From contig CBDCZY010000001.1 of NCBI GenBank assembly GCA_965224745.1, positions 496,001 to 560,000 on the forward strand: a DNA stretch of 64,000 nucleotides. Direction: 5' to 3'. The DNA is from CBDCZY01 sp965224745 (GTDB lineage Bacteria > Pseudomonadota > Gammaproteobacteria > Methylococcales > Methylomonadaceae). This document shows, in pieces, positions 8,109 through 15,649 of this stretch. The translations under genes were made by a program, and so were the position numbers. A model generated the notes under the pieces. It worked only from the letters and a program-made list of their open reading frames with translations. It had not been told where the DNA came from and ran no database searches. The first letter of the stretch is position 1, and the number at the start of each line of letters is the position of its first letter.

Positions 8109-8708
8109 GTGGCAAGGCGCAGCGAACATAGCCTGGAAGAAATAAAAGAATTGATTTTGGCAGCAACAGAAGAAATTGTAGAAGAAGAAGGATTTGAGGC
8201 ATTGAAAGTCAGAAAAATTGCCATGAATATCGGTTATACCGTTGGCAGTATCTACATGGTTTTCGATAATATGGAAGATCTTATTTTACATGTTAAGGCC
8301 AGAACATTGGATGCCCTCAATGAGTATTTGGACGAAGTGATTAAAATCAATCCAGACCCTGAAGCCAGCATATTTGCACTGTGTAAGGGCTATGCGAAAT
8401 TTGCAGATGAGCATTTTAATTTTTGGATCATGCTTTTTTCTTATCAATCGGCAAAACCTGAGCCTTTGCCAGATTGGTATCAAGAAAAGGTTAACCAACC
8501 ATTTATCAAATTTGAAATTTTTTTTCAAAAAATTGCACCGCAGAAAAACCAAGTTGAGATTAAAAATGCATCTCGTACTGTTTGGGCAGGGGTTCATGGG
8601 GTCTGCCTTCTGGCACTAGCAAAAAAACTAGAGTTGGTTGGCCTGGAAGGCGTCGAGGATAGTATCGACATGCTAGTGGGTAATTTTTTAGCAGGTTGGA
8701 AAGCTTAA
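8109..8708 (+). CDS. TetR-family transcriptional regulator
   Basis: A 199-residue regulator. The N-terminal HTH (about residues 8-55) reads LAATEEIVEEEGFEALKVRK, then IAMNIGYTVGSIYMVFDNME, a typical TetR DNA-binding helix pair. The C-terminal ligand-binding part contains FWIMLFSYQ and TVWAGVHGVCLLAL, like the WHG-type TetR_C domain. The start is GTG 8109: a good Shine-Dalgarno (TAAGGAG) lies 11 nt upstream, while the nearer ATG at 8103 is in another frame. Its ligand and targets are unknown; the adjacent amidohydrolase and protease genes are the natural candidates. Confidence 0.85.
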   Translation: MARRSEHSLEEIKELILAATEEIVEEEGFEALKVRKIAMNIGYTVGSIYMVFDNMEDLILHVKARTLDALNEYLDEVIKINPDPEASIFALCKGYAKFADEHFNFWIMLFSYQSAKPEPLPDWYQEKVNQPFIKFEIFFQKIAPQKNQVEIKNASRTVWAGVHGVCLLALAKKLELVGLEGVEDSIDMLVGNFLAGWKA

Positions 8709-8764
8709 GGAGCAAAGTTTTTTCTGTGAAATAATGCGGTTTAATAACCATCAGAAAATGGACA

Positions 8765-9472
8765 ATGAGTATTGCTTTGAGTGAATTAAAGATGAGTCAA
8801 TCCTTGCTGACCTTTATGGGGGTTTTCTGGTGTCTGATGGCGCATGCTCAAACAATGCCCAATCCATTGCTGGCTCGTAGCGTGGTAAAAATTGTAGCTT
8901 CGAATGCTCAGCACAAAACTGCGATGGGTTCAGGCGTGGTAGTCGCAAAAGATCAAGTGGTGACCAATTGTCACGTTACCCAAGGCGCTCATTCAATCGC
9001 CGTTCTGAAAAGCGCTATTTTTTACAAAGCACTCTCTCAAGTTGTTGATGGCGAGCTGGATATTTGTTTGCTACACGTTAAAAACTTACCAATACCCAGT
9101 GTTTCATTGGGCAGTGTTGCCAGTATTTCGATCAACGATAAAGTGTTCGCTTACGGTTATCCTAATGCGGTCGGAATAAGCTTGCAACAAGGTAAAGTGA
9201 CTAAGCTCTTTCCTTATCACTCAAGTCAAGTGATAGAAACCACTGTAGGTATCAACCATGGTGCCAGTGGAGGCGGGTTATTCGATGCTAAAGGAAAACT
9301 AATTGGGCTTACCACTTTTTTTCGCAGTGATAACGGCGGGCGTTTTTACGCTATTCCAGTGGATTGGTTAAAAAAGCTGATTGATCAGGATGGTCAGGCC
9401 ATTGAGCCATTTGCAGCTAAACCTTTTTGGCTGGTCAAAAACAGCTTTGTTCAACAAAACTCAACGGAATGA
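8765..9472 (+). CDS. Secreted trypsin-like (S1C) serine protease
   Basis: A 235-residue exported protease. An N-terminal hydrophobic segment ending at AHAQ (about residue 29) is a signal peptide. The catalytic triad is visible: H70 in VTNCHV, D99 in GELDICLL, S168 in NHGASGGGLF. There is no PDZ domain, so it is shorter than DegP/DegQ and resembles stand-alone periplasmic trypsin-like proteins. The first ATG is 8765; an in-frame ATG at 8792 would shorten the leader. Substrate unknown. Confidence 0.85.
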   Translation: MSIALSELKMSQSLLTFMGVFWCLMAHAQTMPNPLLARSVVKIVASNAQHKTAMGSGVVVAKDQVVTNCHVTQGAHSIAVLKSAIFYKALSQVVDGELDICLLHVKNLPIPSVSLGSVASISINDKVFAYGYPNAVGISLQQGKVTKLFPYHSSQVIETTVGINHGASGGGLFDAKGKLIGLTTFFRSDNGGRFYAIPVDWLKKLIDQDGQAIEPFAAKPFWLVKNSFVQQNSTE

Positions 9473-9785
9473 ATCGAAAGCCCAATCGTGCTTGCTGCAA
9501 TCTTTTCATCGTTTTAAACCCCTGGTTTTATGTTATTAGCAACAAAAGCCTGTTTTGTTCATCACAATTTCACCAAGCATTCAACATGAAATGTTATATC
9601 GAATGAAAAAAAGATTAATGGGGTTCAACTGAAGCTTGTTTGGGTGGCCATTATTGACCTTTCACAAGCTGGTCAGGAAATTTAAAATAAACTTAAGGCG
9701 ATTATCAGCTGTCAAATAGTTAAGGTCTTATAGCGATAAATGATAAGCTGATTATTCTGGTAACGTTATTTACGGAGGGGGTAGT
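9473..9785. other. Intergenic region, no gene seen
   Basis: This 313-bp stretch is AT-rich and has no ORF with coding character on either strand. It probably contains the promoter of the crystallin-like gene at 9786, whose Shine-Dalgarno (GGAGGGGG) ends the region. No strong hairpin or repeat was found. Confidence 0.5.
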
Positions 9786-10238
9786 ATGAACAATTTTAAA
9801 ACAATTATTGTCGGCACAAGATGGTGCTTGTTATGTTTAGTCCTCGTAGCAATGCAAACTAATATTGCAGTGGCAAAGGAAAAAGATTGTTGGGTCGATT
9901 TTTATGAGTTTGCTCAGTATGTAGGCGAAACAATGCGGGTAGAAGGGCCAGTTGATTTGCCGGAATTAAGCAATATAAAGGGAGATGACTGGAGTTCAAA
10001 GATTGATAGTTTAATCGTTGGGCCAAAAGCTAAAGTCATTCTTTATAAAAACACAGATTTTAAATTAACATTAACAGAAATGGCTAAATATCCCGATTTA
10101 ATGCGATCTCTGGGAATTACTGAGGAAGATATCAGGCTCGATTCAGAATTAATTTTTAGTGCTGGATCAAAGATAAAACATCTAGGTATGTATAACTTTC
10201 ACAAACTGACCAAATCGCTAAAAGTGAGTTGTGAGTAG
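9786..10238 (+). CDS. Exported beta/gamma-crystallin-like protein
   Basis: A 150-residue protein with a signal peptide (hydrophobic core about residues 12-27, cleavage after IAVAKE-like sequence). The mature part has the rhythm of a beta/gamma-crystallin motif: CWVDFYEFAQYVGETMRVEG, LPELSN, then DDWSSKIDSLIVGPKAKVIL followed by YKNTDF. Such domains bind calcium in several bacterial proteins. Only about one full domain is recognisable; the C-terminal 50 residues are unassigned. A strong ribosome binding site supports ATG 9786. The gene appears monocistronic. Confidence 0.55.
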   Translation: MNNFKTIIVGTRWCLLCLVLVAMQTNIAVAKEKDCWVDFYEFAQYVGETMRVEGPVDLPELSNIKGDDWSSKIDSLIVGPKAKVILYKNTDFKLTLTEMAKYPDLMRSLGITEEDIRLDSELIFSAGSKIKHLGMYNFHKLTKSLKVSCE

Positions 10239-10367
10239 ATGAACCAGAGATGTAGTAAGTGTGAACAATTTACATAAAAAAGGTGATTAGATCGCATACA
10301 AACCGATGCTTATTTGACAAACTGAAACTGACCTTGACAACAAGCTACATAGAAAGGGAGGTATCTC

Positions 10368-10484
10368 ATGAAATCTTTAGTAAGCGGCGTAATGAATGCA
10401 GTCACAGCGTCTTTCTACATCTTTCGAATTTATTTGAATTTGAGAAAAAAGCTCGCCTTGGTTGCTCATAGTAAAGATGTATAG
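10368..10484 (+). CDS. Small basic protein of 38 residues, unknown function
   Basis: A 39-codon ORF with an excellent Shine-Dalgarno (AAGGGAGGT) 6 nt before ATG 10368. The product begins MKSLVSGVMNAVTASFYIF and has one short hydrophobic stretch followed by a basic tail (LNLRKKLALVAHSKDV). It is followed directly by a GC-containing hairpin at 10489-10529. The strong translation signal and downstream hairpin argue that it is expressed; I do not recognise a family. It could be a small membrane-associated peptide. Confidence 0.45.
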   Translation: MKSLVSGVMNAVTASFYIFRIYLNLRKKLALVAHSKDV

Positions 10485-10488
10485 TAAA

Positions 10489-10529
10489 ACCCTCAATTCC
10501 ACTTGTTTAAGAAAGAGTGGGGTTGAGGT
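10489..10529 (+). terminator. Hairpin downstream of the 38-aa gene
   Basis: CCTCAATTCCACT (from about 10491) can pair with AGTGGGGTTGAGG (about 10516-10528), a 13-bp stem with two G-U pairs around a loop of about 12 nt. No strong T-tract follows, so it may be a weak terminator or an RNA-stabilising hairpin. Confidence 0.4.
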
Positions 10530-10888
10530 GACAGTGTGTCATCCTGCTTTACTTCCATTAGCAAACACTACTAACAACTAACGTGGTGGTATGTAGATGA
10601 TGAAGCCTTGGATCCATTGGCCACTCCTCAAATATTCAAAGCCCTATCCAAAACTGAATTAACAAAAACCACCAGCCGAACATTGGAGCATTATAGTCGG
10701 GATCAATAATTGGCTGGGTAACCGAACTGTCGATCCCCGTTGATAGAGGGTTAAACTGGATCTAGCGAATGGAATTTCAATGATTTTGAACAAGATGTGC
10801 GGGCAGTAAAATGTAATCTCAATCATGCTTCTCTGGTATCTGGCACAAAGCTCTAACTGTACCAGTTTTTTTGGAACTACCAGGAAGT
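10530..10888. other. Intergenic region between small gene and tRNA
   Basis: No convincing gene. A plus-strand frame of about 42 codons (around 10580-10708) reads like degraded coding sequence but has no start or ribosome binding site, and I assign nothing to it. Confidence 0.4.
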
Positions 10889-10965
10889 TGGCGCGCCCGG
10901 AGAGATTCGAACTCCCGACCAACTGGTTCGAAGCCAGTTACTCTATCCAGCTGAGCTACGGGCGC
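10889..10965 (-). tRNA. tRNA-Arg (anticodon TCG)
   Basis: On the minus strand a complete cloverleaf can be folded: acceptor GCGCCCG/CGGGCGC, D-arm with AGCTCAGCTGGATAGAGT, anticodon stem CTGG/CCAG around loop CTTCGAA (anticodon TCG, reading CGA), and T-arm GGGAGTTCGAATCTCTCC. The discriminator G and CCA end are encoded (10889-10892). A TATAAT-like box lies about 20 nt upstream. Confidence 0.95.
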
Positions 10966-11064
10966 GTGATTTTGATGTTAATTATATACTGATATCGACT
11001 GAATGAGTCGAGCATTTTTGGGAGAAGATAGGTAAGTCTATTCCAATGGTTTGTAGCTGCGACT

Positions 11065-11111
11065 AGAGCCAAGTGTCGAGTCGTAGCAAAGCAACCACTT
11101 GGCTCTTTTTT
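11065..11111 (+). terminator. Rho-independent terminator (plus strand)
   Basis: AGAGCCAAGTG pairs perfectly with CACTTGGCTCT, and six T follow the stem. The T-run orients it to plus-strand transcription. No plus-strand gene lies immediately upstream (the nearest is the 38-aa gene 580 bp away), so it may end a non-coding transcript from the 10.97-11.06 kb gap, or block read-through towards the minus-strand gene that ends at 11120. Confidence 0.6.
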
Positions 11112-11119
11112 CAGGACAT

Positions 11120-11471
11120 TTACATAGATTCTAAAGTAGCTTTCGCTTTATTGATCGCCTCCATGGAAGGGCCAGGATGACCTTTTTTAGAATGGATTAA
11201 AGCCTGGGTTAAGTCACTTAAAACAGACTTCATGCCTTCACCTTCATGCGACATGGTTTTACAAGCTGAACGAGCCATTCTGATGTGAGTAGTGCCGTTC
11301 GCTACATCACCGTTTTCAAGAAAAGGCATTGCCGCGTCTAGATGAGTGATGACTTCAGCGGCGGTTGCTGGGGCTGGAGCAGCAGCTTTTTCTGCCCAGG
11401 CAGTTGATTGAAGTATGCCGAAAGTAAAGATCAGCATAACTGCTGCCAGATATTTTTTGACGTTTGTCATT
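11120..11471 (-). CDS. Small exported helical protein (SmbP-like resemblance)
   Basis: A 116-residue protein beginning MTNVKKYLAAVMLIFTFG, with a signal peptide ending near STAWAE. The mature part is about 90 residues and almost wholly helical, with scattered His, Met and Cys (THIRMARSACKTMSHEGEGM), reminiscent of small periplasmic metal-binding four-helix proteins. I chose ATG 11471 because a GAGGT ribosome binding site precedes it and the signal peptide starts there; the frame extends further upstream. Metal binding is only an inference. Confidence 0.6.
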
Positions 11472-11744
11472 ATAGTATTACCTCTTGGTTGATGAGATAT
11501 CCAGACGGCTTGGTCTGAAAAATTGAAAAGATAAAAGCTTAAGCTCTTAATTACATACCATACAGTAAAATCACAGTTTAAGGAAATTTCCACAGACGCT
11601 GGTTATGCAGGTCTTTTGAGATAACTAAAAGTTGAAAAAATTAGAGATTGTAGTGCAAAGTTGGGGGTGGTTAATTCTGCAAATCGAATGTTTCTCTGCA
11701 TGGTCGCCAAGCTGTATTTTTTTACCGTAGCTATAAGGCATAAG

Positions 11745-12243
11745 GACACAATAATATACGAATATTGATTTGTATTTGTGTCCGTCTTCTGTGTTTTAGT
11801 AACGGTGCTATCAATGCGCAACATAGCGCCTTTTTCAATACCACTTTCTTTGGCGTTACCCAACAATGCCCGGTTGATACGTTCCCAGGTTGAATTTTGT
11901 ATTCGACTGATGGCACCTTGAAACGCTGATTTTTTGGGAACAAAACCATCTGACAGCCAAGCGAATGTTTGACACGAGAGAAATTCAACAGGGTAAAAGA
12001 TAATTCTTCATAGCTGAGATCTAGATGTTGCTTAACGATGGCGCAACGCAGAACTGATTCAACCGATAGGCTTTTTCGTCCACTGACATCATTCAAATTG
12101 ATGGCTTGAATATCCTTGTCTACTCAATCAAGTATTTCTATATGTTGATCCAGTATCAAGGATATATTTTTTTATTCGTTTCCACTTGTGTGTTAAACAT
12201 AATGATCGAATAGACTTGTTTGGACTCGCTGTTTGTTAGGCAT
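11745..12243 (-). pseudogene. Degraded ISNCY-type transposase remnant
   Basis: The minus strand contains pieces collinear with the intact transposase at 26784-28121: an ATG at 12243 with KQRVQTSLFDHYV, then stop codons, ILDQHIEILD, DVSGRKSLSVESVLRCAIVK, LSYEELSF, and in another frame GIEKGAMLRIDSTVTKT. Several stops and frameshifts are present and the C-terminal two thirds are missing. A CCGAGGGG-containing leader like that of the intact copy precedes the start. This is an old, inactive copy of a related element. Confidence 0.8.
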
Positions 12244-12416
12244 TTTCCCCTCGGCCATTTTTTAATAATGCTTTGAAGCAATCACTTAGATTAATATCAT
12301 ACTTGATTTAGCCGAGTTTCCCATCTCGTTTTTCTAGCGTTCTCTTTATTTTTCATATGGTTGTAATTTATGGATGGGAACTACCTAAGGCTTGCTCCAC
12401 AGTTGACTCGAATAAA

Positions 12417-13016
12417 TTAGTGCTCAACCACAGAAAGAGCAACTTGACTGGCAAAGTAGGCGGATAAGTTTTCCATGTCATCGGTAGATAGGTCTTTAAC
12501 CATCGATTGCATAATGGCATTTTTACGTCGACCGGTTTTATAATCTTTCATGGCTTTTACCAAATAATTGCCGTATTGACCTGTTAATCTGGGGTAGCCA
12601 GCGCCGGTATCTTTTCCTTCAGCATGGCAGCCCATACAACTGGCAGATAGAACTTTGCCCGCCTTGGCGCTGCCATCAGCTGGGCTTGCTTCAGGTTCCA
12701 ATGTGCTTTTGGTTAAAAATGCGGCGATATCTTCGATTTTTTGATCGGTTAAATTATAAGCATTTCCTTGCATACTGGCATGGGGTCTTGATTCGTCTCG
12801 ATAGGCTTTTAAAGCAGACACGACATAAGAGGGTCGTTGGCCGCCTAATTTTGGTACATAGTAAGTTGGATAGATATTACTGTAACTAGAGTGGCTGTGG
12901 CAGCCTTCACACGTTTCAAAGGCAATTTTTCCGGCTTTAGCATTACCCGCTTGAACCATCGAGGAACTACCCATACTTAAACAACTCAAAATTATCCCCG
13001 CAATAATGTTTTTCAT
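12417..13016 (-). CDS. Dihaem cytochrome c4-type protein
   Basis: A 199-residue periplasmic cytochrome with a signal peptide (to about residue 23, MVQAGNAKAG) and two class I cytochrome c domains. The haem sites are CEGCH (about 36-40) and CMGCH (about 128-132), with Met ligands available in ASMQGN and AIMQSM. Cytochrome c4 carries electrons between the bc1 complex or other donors and terminal oxidases. Length and domain order match the family. It stands alone, 2.6 kb left of the multihaem locus and in the opposite orientation. Confidence 0.88.
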   Translation of the reverse strand: MKNIIAGIILSCLSMGSSSMVQAGNAKAGKIAFETCEGCHSHSSYSNIYPTYYVPKLGGQRPSYVVSALKAYRDESRPHASMQGNAYNLTDQKIEDIAAFLTKSTLEPEASPADGSAKAGKVLSASCMGCHAEGKDTGAGYPRLTGQYGNYLVKAMKDYKTGRRKNAIMQSMVKDLSTDDMENLSAYFASQVALSVVEH

Positions 13017-13359
13017 AGTCAGTTTTCCCTACAAATTTAAAATGATAAAAAAAGGAAATATTCTGATTAACATTGGATGTGTGACTGATTGACTGGGAAC
13101 TCATCCTAAAGATTAAAACAGAACAATGTTGCTTTAATTTTAGGCTGGACTGGCATTTTTGCCAGGTTAACGCTGTGTTTTTTCCTAATGTGGGCAAGAC
13201 TTGGGCGATTATTATTAGTTGGAGTATTTTTGATATGAACCAAATAATAGGGTGGGGTCTCATAACTCTAAAGGATGCTTTTTATTGCGAATGGTTAACC
13301 TTAGGGTTTACAGTAGCCAGAAAAAGTTAATATTGATGAGTCGTCAGAGAGGAATCGGA

Positions 13360-14079
13360 ATGAAAAATTGCATGAAATTATTTGCCATAGTCTTGTTTGC
13401 TTTTTGGGGTGTCGGGTCAGCTTCTGCGGCTGATTTAGATCGTCAACAAATCGAAGTAATGTTAGAAACGGCAACGCTAAAAAAGCCTGCAAATCTTCGT
13501 CGTAAAGACCTACGGGGCTTAGATTTATCAGGAATTGATTTTAGGCATGCTGATCTATGGGGTGCGGATTTAAGGCAGGCTAATTTAAGCCGTTGCAACC
13601 TGTCAAGCTTAGTTTTGGATTTAACAGTGATGACAGGTATTAATTTGAGCGAAGCAAATTTACAGAAGGTTAGTATTTTTGGCGTTCACATGAAAGGAGC
13701 AAATTTGTCGAAAGCCGATTTAAGAGGCAGTCGAATTATCGCGACGTTAGATAATGCCGATTTAACGCGAGCTAACATTACCAATGTGAATTGGGGAGTC
13801 GATATGAAAAACCAGCCGATGGGATTGATGCGGGTTAGCCTGAACAAAGCCAATTTAGCAGGTGCAGATTTATCGGGAAGTGATTTAAACAGAGCTTTGA
13901 TGCGTTTTGCCGATTTACGCGGAACAAATTTAACAGATACTAATTTATTCAGAGTCGATTTAACCGGTGCGGATTTAGCCCAGGCTAATTTGACTAATGC
14001 CAATTTGAAATCAGCAAATTTAAGTGATGCTAAGATGCCTGGAGCTATTCTGAAAGGTGCTGCGCTGCCTGATAAATAG
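13360..14079 (+). CDS. Exported pentapeptide-repeat protein
   Basis: A 239-residue protein with a signal peptide (cleavage near SASAADL) and a long run of A(D/N)LXX repeats, for example DLRGLDLSGIDFRHADLWGA and later ADLAQANLTNANLKSANL, which form a right-handed quadrilateral beta-helix. Function of such proteins is generally unknown; this one would act outside the cytoplasm. ATG 13360 is preferred over upstream in-frame starts because AGAGAGGA precedes it with good spacing and the leader starts there. Confidence 0.8.
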   Translation: MKNCMKLFAIVLFAFWGVGSASAADLDRQQIEVMLETATLKKPANLRRKDLRGLDLSGIDFRHADLWGADLRQANLSRCNLSSLVLDLTVMTGINLSEANLQKVSIFGVHMKGANLSKADLRGSRIIATLDNADLTRANITNVNWGVDMKNQPMGLMRVSLNKANLAGADLSGSDLNRALMRFADLRGTNLTDTNLFRVDLTGADLAQANLTNANLKSANLSDAKMPGAILKGAALPDK

Positions 14080-14112
14080 TCGTTTAAACCCTAATAAGCA
14101 CGCCAGGAAAGG

Positions 14113-15159
14113 CTAGCAGACGGCCGTTTCTTTATCGACACTGACTTGGTTTCTGCCGCTGTTTTTCGATTGGTAAAGAGCGTTATCAGCTCGTTCCAGC
14201 AAGCTGTTTATCGTTTCTCCAGGCTGGTATCGAGCGACCCCAATCGAGATGGTAATGCGACACAGCTCATCCTTGTCGCCCGTTCTTTTGATGCGGGTTT
14301 TTTCTATCAAGAGACGAATTTTTTCTGCTAGAATTGTTGCGTTCTTTAAACTTGTTTCCGGCAATAATACTGCAAATTCTTCACCACCAAAACGTGAAGC
14401 AGAATCTTGCCCTTTGATATTTTTAATCAGAACTGTACCCACCACTTGAATGACTTTATCGCCCACCAGGTGACCGAAATTATCGTTAACTTTTTTAAAA
14501 TGATCGATATCGAGCATTAGTAAGCTGGGATAAGATTCAGTTTCCTCAGCAGTGGCTAAGGCTTCAGAAATGGCTTTTCCAAAACCATTGCGATTGGCTA
14601 AACCGGTAAGAGGGTCAGTCAATGCTTCAACTTCAGCTTGATCCAATCGTTCTTGTAACAAATTAATTTCTGCTTTGCTAGCCTCAACTTCATTTTTCAT
14701 TTCTTTTACTGAAGCTTGCATGGTTTGGGTGCTGGTTACTAATTGGGAAATAATGTTACCCAATGATTTTGCATCCGAGACATCTGCCAGGTCATTACCA
14801 TATTGTTGGAGGTTTTGATCAAATTCACCGACGTTTGTTTCAGCATTGCTGGTTGTTTGTACCAATTTATTGACTATCGTCATTAAATAGGATTGTGAAC
14901 TCTCCAGGCTATCCGCTTTATTGTCAGTCAAATATTCATTGAGCCAAATCGACATCAATTCATCGGTTAACTTGGATTTGCTCTTCAATGCATCATCAAT
15001 TGCCTTATTGAGTTCCGCATTTTCGTTTCGTAGGTACTCATAAGAAACTGCATAATTAATTGGATTAGCTGCCAAGCCATTTTTCCCTAAAAACGGAATC
15101 ACTCGTTTTAGTAGATTGGTGCTTTGCGTTGAAGATTCAAGATAATCAAATAAATTCAT
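14113..15159 (-). CDS. Diguanylate cyclase with GGEEF motif
   Basis: A 348-residue cytoplasmic protein that makes cyclic di-GMP from two GTP. The N-terminal 110 residues (NPINYAVSYEYLRNENAELN) resemble a helical sensory region found in stand-alone cyclases, followed by a coiled-coil linker (about 140-178) and a GGDEF domain from DPLTGLANR (about 182). The active loop is GGEEF at 258-262. The allosteric I-site position reads KGQD (249-252) in place of RxxD, so product inhibition may be weakened. No transmembrane segment is seen. It is transcribed divergently from the multihaem locus. Confidence 0.92.
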   Translation of the reverse strand: MNLFDYLESSTQSTNLLKRVIPFLGKNGLAANPINYAVSYEYLRNENAELNKAIDDALKSKSKLTDELMSIWLNEYLTDNKADSLESSQSYLMTIVNKLVQTTSNAETNVGEFDQNLQQYGNDLADVSDAKSLGNIISQLVTSTQTMQASVKEMKNEVEASKAEINLLQERLDQAEVEALTDPLTGLANRNGFGKAISEALATAEETESYPSLLMLDIDHFKKVNDNFGHLVGDKVIQVVGTVLIKNIKGQDSASRFGGEEFAVLLPETSLKNATILAEKIRLLIEKTRIKRTGDKDELCRITISIGVARYQPGETINSLLERADNALYQSKNSGRNQVSVDKETAVC

Positions 15160-15649
15160 GATGATAAATATCGTTTAAAACGAACTAATGCTTTGCTTAT
15201 GGTTAATCGGAGTTATTCATCGTCAGCTAGAATTTACAAAAACATAGCTAACTCGGTCTATAAGGAATAGATGTTTCCAATAATAATGGTAAATAAGTTT
15301 AGTTCATGAATAAATAAATTTTGGAATCATCATTCCAACGATAAGAAAAATAGGTTGAGCCTAATATCAACCTTAGCAATGCAGTAAATATCCTTGAGGA
15401 GCCAATAAACTGTGTTATTTGCCGTTATCGTGTGGTGATATCCCGCAATTATTGGGTTGCACGGCATTAGGTGATGATGCTTGTCTAGTCAAAATAGTGA
15501 AGTAAATTCTTGTATTTTAAGCTTTTACTATTTTCAATTATCTACTGGCTTAATATTTGCTCTTAGCTTTGTGATAGGTCGCCGTTGCTTCCAGCCAGCA
15601 TGGTCACATTCAACATCATTTCTGTAATAAATAGAATAAAGGGGAAACT
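15160..15649. other. Divergent intergenic region before the multihaem locus
   Basis: 490 bp without a credible ORF between the diguanylate cyclase and the first cytochrome gene. It should carry both promoters. Several short inverted repeats occur (for example GGAATCATCATTCC near 15330), but I see no promoter or operator that I can assign firmly. The last bases carry a good Shine-Dalgarno (AAAGGGGA) for the cytochrome gene. Confidence 0.5.

Noticed and set aside
10283..10471. 62-codon frame overlapping the 38-aa gene in another phase
   Set aside because: The overlapping 10368 frame has a much better ribosome binding site and a downstream hairpin; the longer one looks like a shadow.
15160..15649. 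Possible regulator-binding dyads before the multihaem locus
   Set aside because: Short inverted repeats are present, but none matches an operator that I can name and AT-rich DNA gives many such matches by chance.
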